A stretch of DNA of 8,141 nucleotides from Candidatus Gastranaerophilales bacterium (GCA_900772035.1 CAAGQE010000241.1:1-8141); one strand, 5' to 3'; counted from the stretch's first letter, positions 1 through 6,902 are shown. The notes: generated by a model not told the origin, from the sequence alone. Numbers and translations: made by a program.

Positions 1-467
<467 letters not shown>

Positions 468-468
468 C

Positions 469-1323
469 CTATTCAACAGGTGTTTCTTCGTTATCTGATG
501 ATTGTTCTTCTTCTGTTTGAACAGGTTTTTGAACCGCACCGTTTTGCTTTAAGACATCAACAATATTCGCATAGCCCATTTCCTGAGCGATATCAATCGG
601 GGTAATCCCTTTTTCGTCTTGCGCTTTAGGATTTGCACCCGAATTTAATAAAATATATAAAACAGAGAGTTTATCTTGCTTGCAGGCATAATGAAGCGGA
701 GTTCTGCCGTCTAAATCCTCAGCATTAACGTTTGCACCTTTTGAAAGCAAATAGGTGATAACTTCGTCTTTACCCTCGGCAGCAGCCAAATGCAAGGGGG
801 TAATACCATTTGCAAATTCCAATCTTGAGTTAATATTGACCCCTTTGTTGATGAACATATCAATAACAGCGGTGTTTCCGCCCTGAATTGCGCAACATAC
901 CGGAGTAAGCCCGTCCGAATAATTTCTTTGAGCAATATTGACATTTCCGCTAAACAACGCTTGGACTAATTCGGGGTTGCCTGCTCTTACAGCAACACAA
1001 AGGACTGTGTTTCCCGAAGAATTATATTTGCTCAAATTGTAATCCGAGCGAACAAAGAGTTTTACAATTCTCAACTCGTTTTTCTTGATAGCGGTAGTGA
1101 GTCCCGAGGCATCATATTTGTGTCCTGACATTTTGATTTCGGAAACAAAAAATCCCTTACGCAAAAAGTCGAAAGGTCCTAAAGATAAATCGGGGTTTAA
1201 AAATACAAAAGGAATAGCCGCGATTGCTAGCAAAATCAAGATAACTTTTATGGCTGTGTGAACAGAAGAAGTCTTTCTTTGTTCATCTTTGAATTTCTTC
1301 TTCAACTTTTTCGACACAGCCAT
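469..1323 (-). CDS. membrane-anchored ankyrin-repeat protein
   Basis: This 284-residue protein has a lysine-rich N-terminus (residues 4-17), one hydrophobic segment (about 24-42), and then about six ankyrin repeats spanning roughly residues 71-266. The best-formed repeats carry the family signature, for example G-I-T-P-L-H-L-A-A-A-E-G (173-184) and G-R-T-P-L-H-Y-A (206-213). The tail (267-284) is acidic and probably disordered. Ankyrin arrays bind other proteins; no enzyme domain is visible and the partner is unknown. Positive charges before the single membrane segment suggest that the repeats face away from the cytoplasm (inference). The start is supported by AAGGAA (complement of 1331-1336), 8 bases from the ATG. 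It starts about 30 bases after the transporter stop on the same strand, so the two are probably cotranscribed. No strong terminator is seen at its end, only a weak AT stem with a T-run inside the 3' end of tgt. Confidence 0.88.
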   Translation of the reverse strand: MAVSKKLKKKFKDEQRKTSSVHTAIKVILILLAIAAIPFVFLNPDLSLGPFDFLRKGFFVSEIKMSGHKYDASGLTTAIKKNELRIVKLFVRSDYNLSKYNSSGNTVLCVAVRAGNPELVQALFSGNVNIAQRNYSDGLTPVCCAIQGGNTAVIDMFINKGVNINSRLEFANGITPLHLAAAEGKDEVITYLLSKGANVNAEDLDGRTPLHYACKQDKLSVLYILLNSGANPKAQDEKGITPIDIAQEMGYANIVDVLKQNGAVQKPVQTEEEQSSDNEETPVE

Positions 1324-1353
1324 ATAAGTATTCCTTTTTATTTTGTATCAATA

Positions 1354-2655
1354 TTATAATGACACGATAATACCTGCAATACAAGCCGATACATAAGAAG
1401 TTAACGTACCGCAAATCATTGCTTTAATAGCCAATCTTGCAAGGTTTTTTCTTTGGTTGGGAGCGAGTTCACCGATACCGCCGATTTGGATAGCAACAGT
1501 TGAAAGGTTAGCAAAACCTGCAAGTGCAAATGTCGCAATTGCAACGCTCTTTTTAAATTCGGGAGCGAAAGTCATCATACCGTTAACCATACTTCCGTTA
1601 AACAAATCGGGGAAGTGGAGATATGCAACGCATTCGTTCAAGATTAACTTTTCACCGATTAATCTGCCGACAGCGTCGATAGAACCTGATGTTGCACCCA
1701 TTGCCCAAGCAAATACCGAGAAGATTTTACCGATAATCATTTCTAATGATAAGTGATTCAAATCAATGCCGATTGCCGACCAATTCATGTGGCAAGTTCC
1801 CGCGAGGAATAAACCGACTTTTGCGAAAATAACGTTGATAAATGCGATTAAACCAACGAGGGCAATCAATGACGCGATAACGTTCAATGATACTTTCATA
1901 CCGTCAGCAGCACCTTTTGAAACGGCAGCAAGAACGTTAGCATCAGTTTTTCTCTTGCTGATTTTGAAGTTATCTTTAGTTTGGGGAACATCAACTTCGG
2001 GGTATACGATTTTAGAAATAACGAACGCACCGGGGGCTGACATTACGGCTGCTGCAAGCAAGTATTCAAGAGGAATACCGAAGTTTGCGCTTCCGTACAT
2101 AGCCAAACAACCTGCTGATAAACAAGCGGTTGAACCTGTCATTGATGATAATAATTCGGAACGAGTTAAGTTCGGCAAATAGGGCTTAATCATTGATTGA
2201 GCAGCAACGTTGCCGACGAAGGGGCTTGCGCAGTTTGAAAGTGCTTCAGCGCCGCTGACATCCATCAACTTGTTCATAATTTTGCCCAAGAACAAAATAA
2301 CTCTTTGCATAATGCCGTAGTAGTAAAGGATATTTACTAACGACATAATGAAAATCATAGTCGCGATAAGCATAATTGCGTATATAAATCCGAAATTAAC
2401 CGTATCAGTAAGTTTGTCACCGAATACGAAAGCCGCACCTTGCATAGATGCTGCCAAAATTTTGTTAATTATCTGTGCAATAAAGCCGAAAATTTGTTGT
2501 CCGATGGGGACTTTCAAAATGAACACCGCAAGTAAAACTTGAAGTAAAAATCCGACTCCGACAGTTTTGAAATTAATTTTTTTCTTGTTATTAGACATGA
2601 TAAATGCGATGCCCAAGAACAAAATGATACCTATAAGACCAGTAAAAGTAGCCAT
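1354..2655 (-). CDS. concentrative nucleoside transporter (CNT/NupC family) with an atypical HP1 motif
   Basis: CNT proteins import nucleosides across the inner membrane with Na+ or H+. The frame opens at a GTG at 2670, but a good AGGAG (complement of 2660-2664) lies inside that extension and 4 bases before the ATG at 2653-2655. I therefore start at 2655 (433 residues, numbered from here). Family landmarks are Y-L-P-N-L-T-R-S-E-L after hairpin 1 (159-168), N-E-C-V-A-Y (340-345, the conserved ribose-binding Glu at 341), and G-F-A-N-L-S-T-V-A-I-Q-I-G-G-I-G (380-395, hairpin 2, Asn383). The oddity is hairpin 1: where most CNTs read G-Q-T-E-A-P, this one reads G-N-V-A-A-Q (148-153), replacing the residues known to contact the nucleobase. 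The usual upstream Na+-ligand Asn appears as Ser144. Family assignment is secure; substrate and coupling ion are open. It is the first gene of a probable operon with the ankyrin protein. Confidence 0.93.
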   Translation of the reverse strand: MATFTGLIGIILFLGIAFIMSNNKKKINFKTVGVGFLLQVLLAVFILKVPIGQQIFGFIAQIINKILAASMQGAAFVFGDKLTDTVNFGFIYAIMLIATMIFIMSLVNILYYYGIMQRVILFLGKIMNKLMDVSGAEALSNCASPFVGNVAAQSMIKPYLPNLTRSELLSSMTGSTACLSAGCLAMYGSANFGIPLEYLLAAAVMSAPGAFVISKIVYPEVDVPQTKDNFKISKRKTDANVLAAVSKGAADGMKVSLNVIASLIALVGLIAFINVIFAKVGLFLAGTCHMNWSAIGIDLNHLSLEMIIGKIFSVFAWAMGATSGSIDAVGRLIGEKLILNECVAYLHFPDLFNGSMVNGMMTFAPEFKKSVAIATFALAGFANLSTVAIQIGGIGELAPNQRKNLARLAIKAMICGTLTSYVSACIAGIIVSL

Positions 2656-2725
2656 AATTCTCCTATTCACAAAGCTAGTACAACAATGTATATATATTAG
2701 AACAAAATAGCCTTTTTGAGTTTAA

Positions 2726-2753
2726 ATATTACAAAAACTATACAAAAATTCAA
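2726..2753 (-). promoter_or_regulatory. possible promoter of the nucleoside transporter gene
   Basis: On the minus strand, TTGAAT (complement of 2748-2753) and TAATAT (complement of 2726-2731) are 16 bases apart and would give a 5' leader of about 60 bases. Each box matches consensus at only about 4 of 6 positions, and other AT-rich combinations nearby are almost as good. The -35 box overlaps that of the divergent promoter. Confidence 0.3.
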
Positions 2754-2777
2754 AAAGAGAGTGAAATACGTTATAAT
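2749..2777 (+). promoter_or_regulatory. sigma-70-type promoter of the hydrolase gene, giving a near-leaderless mRNA
   Basis: A perfect TATAAT (2772-2777) is preceded by TTCAAA (2749-2754, 4 of 6 to consensus) at the ideal 17-base spacing. Transcription would start near 2784, only about 3 bases before the ATG at 2787, and no Shine-Dalgarno sequence lies between. An 8-bp inverted repeat (CTTTTTGA at 2712-2719, TCAAAAAG at 2750-2757) overlaps the -35 region and could be an operator, though AT-richness makes chance likely. Confidence 0.55.
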
Positions 2778-2786
2778 TAATTTGCT

Positions 2787-3953
2787 ATGAAAAAGATTTT
2801 ATTTTTATTGGGATTATTATTGCTAACGGCAACTCCGACATTTTCCGAGGAATTGCATGACGAAAACACAATGCGATTTGTGTACATAAACGGCTCGAAT
2901 AACAATACCCCTGCTATGGAAAAGTGGTTCTACGACGGCATTGACAGACTTCATCCGCAAATGAGATATCAGTTTATGAACTCACCGTTTACAAAGGAAC
3001 ATTTGCTTGAAAACGGCAAAATCTCAATCAACGAGAAACCTTCGACCTTCTTTTGGGGTGACAAAACGCTCTCTGACCTGCAAACGGTTGACGAAGGACT
3101 TGTCACGACAAGTATGTTAAGCCCTAAATTGGCACAAATGGTAAGAAGTTTCTTCGCTCATTGCATGCACGACGCTATTTGGGTGCAAAAACCCCACAAT
3201 ATGAGAAAAATCATATCGGAACTTCATTTGCAGTTAAAAGAATATTACGATAACGGAGAAAAGGTCGTACTTTTCGGATATAGCGCGGGAAGTTTCGTAA
3301 CTTATAAATATCTTTTCTATAAAATCTGCGGAATTACCTCTGACACAATCGCGCAAAGAATGAAATTGTCACAGGAACAAAAGGATTTTGTTACCAAAAA
3401 TAAAATCAATTCCACCTGCATTGATGCCCTTTTGGACTCAAAATTGGCGGTATATTCTATAACGGAAGAACTCATTCCAAATCCGAATTTTTCTGAATTT
3501 AAAAAGGCATATTTGTCATTGAACGAAACGACAAAGTGCGTATGCGCGCCCGATAAATCAATAGCGGGAATCGTAAACTACGCAAGCCCGATTGTTCTTT
3601 TCTATTCGGAAATTAAAGATCCGACATTAGAAATTAATAAATATAATGCCGACTTATTTAAAGATATGAAAAACAACGACGTCTTTTGGATTACGGTTAA
3701 TTTTGCGGACGACCCGCTCGGATACCCGCTTACAAAAAACCTGACTCCCGAAGAAATAAAACAATTGCACGACGTCAACTTTGATGAAAACGGACGCGGA
3801 TTTTTCCACGACAAATCCGATACAAAAAGCCCCGCAACGTTTTTGGGCGCTCATACTTCGTATTGGAAATACGCAAAGAAATTTTCAAAAGCAGTAGTAA
3901 AAGCCTACGAAGACGGCTATAAAAACTTCTACCCCGAAGAATGCAAAAAATAA
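2787..3953 (+). CDS. secreted alpha/beta-hydrolase-like protein of unknown substrate
   Basis: This 388-residue protein begins with a clear Sec signal peptide (K-K, a leucine-rich core at about 4-14, then T-P-T-F-S-E; cleavage near 20). The mature part has a nucleophile elbow, V-V-L-F-G-Y-S-A-G-S (160-169), with Ser166 as likely nucleophile. Candidates for the rest of the triad are Asp308/Asp309 in V-N-F-A-D-D-P and His356 in G-A-H-T-S-Y-W, in the order expected for the fold. The early Y-I-N-G-S-N-N-N-T stretch (33-41) follows the first strand and may help form the oxyanion pocket (inference). An esterase, lipase or thioesterase-like activity outside the cytoplasm is plausible, but I recognise no specific family. 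No Shine-Dalgarno precedes the ATG; the signal peptide and the promoter position support this start. Its 3' end overlaps the next gene by 13 bases, implying translational coupling. Confidence 0.82.
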   Translation: MKKILFLLGLLLLTATPTFSEELHDENTMRFVYINGSNNNTPAMEKWFYDGIDRLHPQMRYQFMNSPFTKEHLLENGKISINEKPSTFFWGDKTLSDLQTVDEGLVTTSMLSPKLAQMVRSFFAHCMHDAIWVQKPHNMRKIISELHLQLKEYYDNGEKVVLFGYSAGSFVTYKYLFYKICGITSDTIAQRMKLSQEQKDFVTKNKINSTCIDALLDSKLAVYSITEELIPNPNFSEFKKAYLSLNETTKCVCAPDKSIAGIVNYASPIVLFYSEIKDPTLEINKYNADLFKDMKNNDVFWITVNFADDPLGYPLTKNLTPEEIKQLHDVNFDENGRGFFHDKSDTKSPATFLGAHTSYWKYAKKFSKAVVKAYEDGYKNFYPEECKK

Positions 3954-5602
3954 AAGACAATATCTTTGAAATTCTGACAATCGCAACCGCAATCCTCGGC
4001 TGCACGGCATTTTGGTACTGCCACGGCAATATCTCGACCGACGTCGGCAGAGAAGCAATGATGTCTTTGTCCGTTCTAAAAGGCGAAATTTTGTACAAGG
4101 ATATTTTGAATATTTACGCCCCGATGTCATATTACATAAATGCTCTGTTTATGCTGGTTTTTGGAGTAAAACTCGAAACCCTTTACCTCTCGGGCGCGCT
4201 ATGTTCAATAATATTTTTATTCACACTATTTAAAATCAGCAATAAATTCTTTGAAAAACCGCTTTCTTTCGCGATAACACTATTTGTTGCAACTACTTGC
4301 ATTTATAACAGCAGATTGTACAATTTCATACTTCCGTATTCTTACGGAGTAATTTTCGGCTTGACATCTTATGCGATTTCCCTGTATTTTTTATTAAATT
4401 ACAAAGATACAAAAACCTGCAAAGACCTCTGTTTATGCTCAACTTTCGCCGGAATTGCGTTCGCGAATAAGATAGAATTTTTACCGATATTTTCAATAAC
4501 ACTAATAGTGTTATTTATAAACAAGGCTAAAATTGAAAAGATTTTGTTATCAGTTTCAATGTTTTTAATTGCGCCGATAATTTTTTACGGAATACCGTTT
4601 GTTCAAGGCTTGAAAACTGATGATGCAATTTATGCTATTAATATTTTCAAAAAATCGTCTGTTGTTCCGAGCGTTGTGGAATTTGTAAAACAAACGGGAG
4701 CCTTGTTCAGAGGGGAAGACGTTATCTTTTGGGGAATCAGTATTATATTCTGCGGACTGTTTTTGCTCATTTCAGCAGGACTTTTCAAAACTACAAAAAA
4801 CAAAATGCTACTATTTGTGGCATTCTTGATAACTGCCGTGGTTCATTTTATTTCAAAAGGAGAAACGCACTTTACATATTTGCCCGTAGCAACTGCCATT
4901 ATTGTCATTTGGCAGTATAAAAATCTTGTTAAGCACCCAAAATTTTTGATTTTGACAATCGGGGCAATCGGTGCATCTTTAAAGACATTTTTTTACTTAA
5001 ATACAGACGAATACGGGGCGTACACATTGCCGTTGCTGCTCGTTTCGGCATTTGCTATGTTATTTTTATTTGAGGAAAAAATTTCCGAAAAGATAAAATT
5101 CAGTCTTTCAAAATTTTCGGTATTTGTTTTGTTGGCGGCGAGCCTTTCAAACTGCTGTTATGCTGCGCAACAACTTAATTTATATAATACGAAGATTATA
5201 ACCGAAAAAGGTCGAATTGACACAAGAGCGGACTGGGCAAATTGCGCAAACTCCCTTATAAAATATATCGAAGAAAACACCTCTCCCGACGATAAAATCC
5301 TGTTTTTACAAGAGGGCGCTTTGTTTAATTTTTTGAGCGAAAGACCGACAGATATGCGGATTTACGCGCTGAATATGCCGTATATTGAAACTTATGGGGA
5401 AGAAAAAATCGTCGAAATTATAAAATCGGCAGATTTCAAGTATATCACAATTCTTGACGGTTTCGGACTGTATGATTTTAACCGTCCAAAGTATTATTTC
5501 AGCGAAAATTCGATTACGAAATATATCAGAAACGAATACACTCCGATTTACGCAGAGAGAACCCAAAGCAATGATTCCGCAGTTATTTTAAAGAAAAAAT
5601 AA
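3941..5602 (+). CDS. GT-C-type membrane glycosyltransferase-like protein (GT39/GT83-like)
   Basis: This 553-residue polytopic protein has a first membrane segment at about 8-28, then an outside loop with S-T-D-V-G-R-E-A (32-39). Asp34 sits where GT-C enzymes (PMT, ArnT and PglB-like folds) place their catalytic acid. Roughly ten further hydrophobic segments run to about residue 405. A soluble domain of about 140 residues follows (to 553), predicted to be extracytoplasmic. GT-C enzymes transfer sugars from polyprenyl-phosphate donors to lipids, glycans or proteins; donor and acceptor here are unknown. The ATG lies inside the end of the hydrolase gene, with only a weak GAAG before it, so translation is probably coupled to the upstream gene. 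The stop codon is part of the following terminator stem. An O-antigen ligase or polymerase is a less likely alternative. Confidence 0.78.
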   Translation: MQKIKDNIFEILTIATAILGCTAFWYCHGNISTDVGREAMMSLSVLKGEILYKDILNIYAPMSYYINALFMLVFGVKLETLYLSGALCSIIFLFTLFKISNKFFEKPLSFAITLFVATTCIYNSRLYNFILPYSYGVIFGLTSYAISLYFLLNYKDTKTCKDLCLCSTFAGIAFANKIEFLPIFSITLIVLFINKAKIEKILLSVSMFLIAPIIFYGIPFVQGLKTDDAIYAINIFKKSSVVPSVVEFVKQTGALFRGEDVIFWGISIIFCGLFLLISAGLFKTTKNKMLLFVAFLITAVVHFISKGETHFTYLPVATAIIVIWQYKNLVKHPKFLILTIGAIGASLKTFFYLNTDEYGAYTLPLLLVSAFAMLFLFEEKISEKIKFSLSKFSVFVLLAASLSNCCYAAQQLNLYNTKIITEKGRIDTRADWANCANSLIKYIEENTSPDDKILFLQEGALFNFLSERPTDMRIYALNMPYIETYGEEKIVEIIKSADFKYITILDGFGLYDFNRPKYYFSENSITKYIRNEYTPIYAERTQSNDSAVILKKK

Positions 5603-5631
5603 AGCCGCATCCCATAAAAGACACGGCTTTA
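5590..5631. terminator. hairpin terminator shared by convergent genes
   Basis: TAAAGCCG (5600-5607) pairs with CGGCTTTA (5624-5631) across a 16-base loop. Read on the minus strand the stem is followed by TTTTTTCTTT, a good intrinsic terminator for the cupin remnant. Read on the plus strand the T-tract is short, so termination of the glycosyltransferase transcript may be weaker. The left arm includes the TAA stop of the glycosyltransferase gene. Confidence 0.7.
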
Positions 5632-5639
5632 ATGAATTA

Positions 5640-6002
5640 TTAATTCAATTTTTTATAATCGGCATCCGAAACATCTTCGAGCCATTCGGTCGAACCGCCC
5701 TCGGAGGGAACTTCGATTGCAAGGTGAGAGAACCAACTGTCGGCAGTCGCTCCGTGCCAATGCTTAACTTCAGCGGGAATATTCACAACTTCGCCGACTT
5801 TTAGTTTTTGAGCGGGCTTGCCCCATTCTTGATAATAGCCGACACCTTGCGTAACGATTAAGATTTGACCGCCCTTGTGATGGATATGCCAATTATTTCT
5901 GCATGCAGGCTCAAACGTAACGTTTGCAATACCGACTTGGTCTTTTGATAAGCGATTTAAGTAACTTTGACCTTTGAAATATTTTGCATAATTGGTAACT
6001 AT
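5640..6002 (-). pseudogene. cupin-domain protein, 5'-truncated remnant
   Basis: This minus-strand frame of 120 codons ends at the stop complementary to 5640-5642. It reads as a small single-domain cupin: S-Y-L-N-R-L-S (13-19), N-V-T-F-E-P-A-C-R-N-N-W-H-I-H-H (27-42), G-G-Q-I-L-I-V-T (44-51), Y-Y-Q-E-W-G-K-P-A-Q (56-65), N-I-P-A-E-V-K-H-W-H-G (74-84), and S-T-E-W-L-E at 104-109. The metal-site histidines are His39, His41 and one of His81/His83, with Gln46 in the usual Glu place. Relatives often sit near redox enzymes or are fused to carboxymuconolactone-decarboxylase domains; the reaction is usually unknown. The frame runs into a TAG (complement of 6003-6005) with no ATG, GTG or TTG near its beginning. 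About 10-15 N-terminal residues and the ribosome binding site are therefore missing. The break coincides with the start of mobile-element debris, so insertion or deletion probably removed the 5' end. Confidence 0.85.
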
Positions 6003-6097
6003 CTATTAGTGTTAAAAATGGCAAATATGATTTAATTACACTTAAAAACGAAGTTGCTTATAATATAAAATATGACAAATTTTTACATTGCTACTGA
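5999..6097 (+). pseudogene. orphan frame resembling the tail end of a lost gene
   Basis: Directly at the cupin break, a + strand frame of 32 codons reads L-S-I-S-V-K-N-G-K-Y-D-L-I-T-L-K-N and ends in K-F-L-H-C-Y at TGA (6095-6097). The alternation of polar and hydrophobic residues looks protein-like, but there is no start codon or ribosome binding site, and an in-frame TAA lies just upstream at 5996-5998. It could be the 3' end of a gene whose body was deleted, or chance in AT-rich DNA. I recognise no family. Confidence 0.2.
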
Positions 6098-6269
6098 TTT
6101 TTCCTAATATTTCAAAAAGGTGAGAATTAGATGTATTGTGCAGATTTACAAAATCATAATCTGCTTGGAGTTTATTACCTGATTTTTTACGAAACTCTTT
6201 CCATTGATTAAGCAAATCCAATCTTGCGAGTGCTATTTGTTTACATTTTTCGGGTGTGAAGTCAGTCAT
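6042..6269 (-). pseudogene. N-terminal fragment resembling a Mu-type transposase
   Basis: This 75-codon frame starts at an ATG (complement of 6267-6269) with a good GAGGT (complement of 6278-6282) 8 bases away, so it was built as a real gene start. Residues 8-60 follow a pattern I associate with the N-terminal helical DNA-binding region of Mu/TnsB-type transposases: A-L-A-R-L-D-L-L-N-Q-W-K-E-F-R (13-27), then Y-D-F-V-N-L-H-N-T (38-46) and L-F-E-I-L-G-K-I-S (51-59). In those proteins a stretch like T-L-Y-R-W and then the DDE catalytic domain follow. Here resemblance ends at about residue 60 (near 6093) and the frame stops 15 residues later, so the catalytic part is gone. It could instead be a genuine small protein of unknown function. 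A short leader frame with its own AAAGG overlaps its start. Confidence 0.4.
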
Positions 6270-6373
6270 AATAAATTACCTCACACACATTCATCACTCA
6301 CCTTTCGGAATAAATCAAGTCCTAAATCTCAATCTCAGAGACATTTTGACACATATCAATATGCAAGATAAAT

Positions 6374-6394
6374 AATTTTTGCACTATGTTGCAC
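6374..6394 (-). repeat. left arm of GTGCAA inverted repeat
   Basis: Read on the minus strand, this 21-base arm contains GTGCAA, four bases, GTGCAA, then AAATT. It matches the right arm at 6469-6489 in 20 of 21 positions. The two GTGCAA units start 10 bases apart, one helical turn, as expected for protein-binding sites on one DNA face. Confidence 0.75.
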
Positions 6395-6468
6395 TTTATT
6401 ACACAGGGTAAATATTCAAATATATTAGTACTTTAAGGAATGAAAAGTATTAAAAACTCAAAATATCG

Positions 6469-6504
6469 GTGCAAAATAGTGCAAAAATTGGGACAAAAGT
6501 GCAA
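6469..6504 (+). repeat. right arm of GTGCAA inverted repeat plus a third GTGCAA unit
   Basis: GTGCAA occurs on the plus strand at 6469, 6479 and 6499, spaced 10 and 20 bases apart. Positions 6469-6489 are the inverted partner of 6374-6394 (one mismatch, 74 bases between arms). Such in-phase arrays are typical of operator clusters or of end-binding sites of Mu/Tn7-type transposases. The sequence does not decide between these. Confidence 0.75.
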
Positions 6505-6581
6505 GAATAGTCCGACAAATCTCTACATTATCAATCTGCCTCAATAGCCCTAAAATTGGGCATACTTACTAAAAACTCCCA

Positions 6582-6902
6582 TTACAAATGTCCTGAAAAC
6601 CTATAACAAATTTTCATAAAAAAGCCCGAAATAAATTCGGGCAATAAAAAAGGAGCGGAGTTATCTTCAGACGAACCCTCAATATCATTTAATAAATCTT
6701 CTGTAATTTCAACTGGGCGGTCTTGAGTATTAAAGATAATTGTCGCTTTATCATCATATAGATATATTTTATTGATTAAAACAGTAATCAATGCTCGTCT
6801 ATATTTGACATCATTTATATCCCCATTTTTCAAATCATTTAAGAAAAATTTGACCTGCGGAATTTCTAATCTTACATGTTGTAATTCTTCTTGTGCTATT
6901 TG
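6582..6902 (-). pseudogene. large serine recombinase, C-terminal part in the -1 frame
   Basis: This frame continues the recombinase one base out of phase, from CAA (complement of 6900-6902) to the TAA at 6582-6584, 106 residues. It begins Q-I-A-Q-E-E-L-Q and carries F-F-L-N-D-L-K-N-G-D-I-N-D, R-R-A-L-I-T-V-L-I-N-K-I-Y-L-Y-D-D-K and I-F-N-T-Q-D-R-P, a tail typical of clostridial-type large serine recombinases. It has no start of its own: the TTG at 6831-6833 lies in mid-domain and the frame is open upstream only to a TGA at 6912-6914. Joined at the A-run, the full protein would be about 513 residues, normal for the family. The last 20 or so residues are encoded across a terminator hairpin. Confidence 0.85.
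6618..6642 (-). terminator. intrinsic terminator of the recombinase gene, inside its coding tail
   Basis: On the minus strand GCCCGAA, a 5-base loop, and TTCGGGC (complements of 6636-6642 and 6624-6630) form a perfect 7-bp stem followed by TTTTTT (6618-6623). The -1 reading frame runs through it for about 11 more codons, so the natural stop of the gene may once have lain before the hairpin. Confidence 0.8.

Larger units (their letters stand above)
6270..6581. other. gene-poor stretch with repeats
   Basis: About 310 bases lie between the transposase-like fragment and the recombinase tail, with no convincing gene. It holds the two ribosome-binding-site-like sequences before the fragment (complements of 6278-6282 and 6301-6305), the GTGCAA inverted repeat (6374-6504), and a weak +strand promoter-like pair TTACAC (6399-6404) and TATATT (6421-6426). 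A short GCCC/GGGC hairpin lies at 6547-6561 without a T-run. Confidence 0.5.

Noticed and set aside
1457..2542. Plus-strand open frames across the transporter
   Set aside because: Antisense shadows of a well-recognised membrane protein gene.
2656..2670. Five-codon upstream extension of the transporter from a GTG start
   Set aside because: The AGGAG ribosome binding site lies inside this extension and in front of the ATG at 2655; the family also starts with the hydrophobic segment.
6262..6294. A 10-residue leader frame with AAAGG six bases upstream, overlapping the transposase-like start on the minus strand
   Set aside because: Could be a coupling leader, but too short to support without conservation; mentioned only in the neighbouring entry.
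6374..6489. A MITE bounded by the 21-base inverted repeat
   Set aside because: No target-site duplication is seen next to the arms, and the third GTGCAA unit lies outside the supposed end.
6441..6548. A + strand frame of 35 codons (M-K-S-I-K-N-S-K-Y-R-C) across the right GTGCAA arm
   Set aside because: AAGGA abuts the ATG with no spacing, the protein is largely the translation of the repeat units, and no family is recognised.
6042..6581. CRISPR array or tRNA attachment site near the recombinase
   Set aside because: The GTGCAA units are too short and irregular for CRISPR repeats, and no cloverleaf or tRNA 3' end could be found on either strand.
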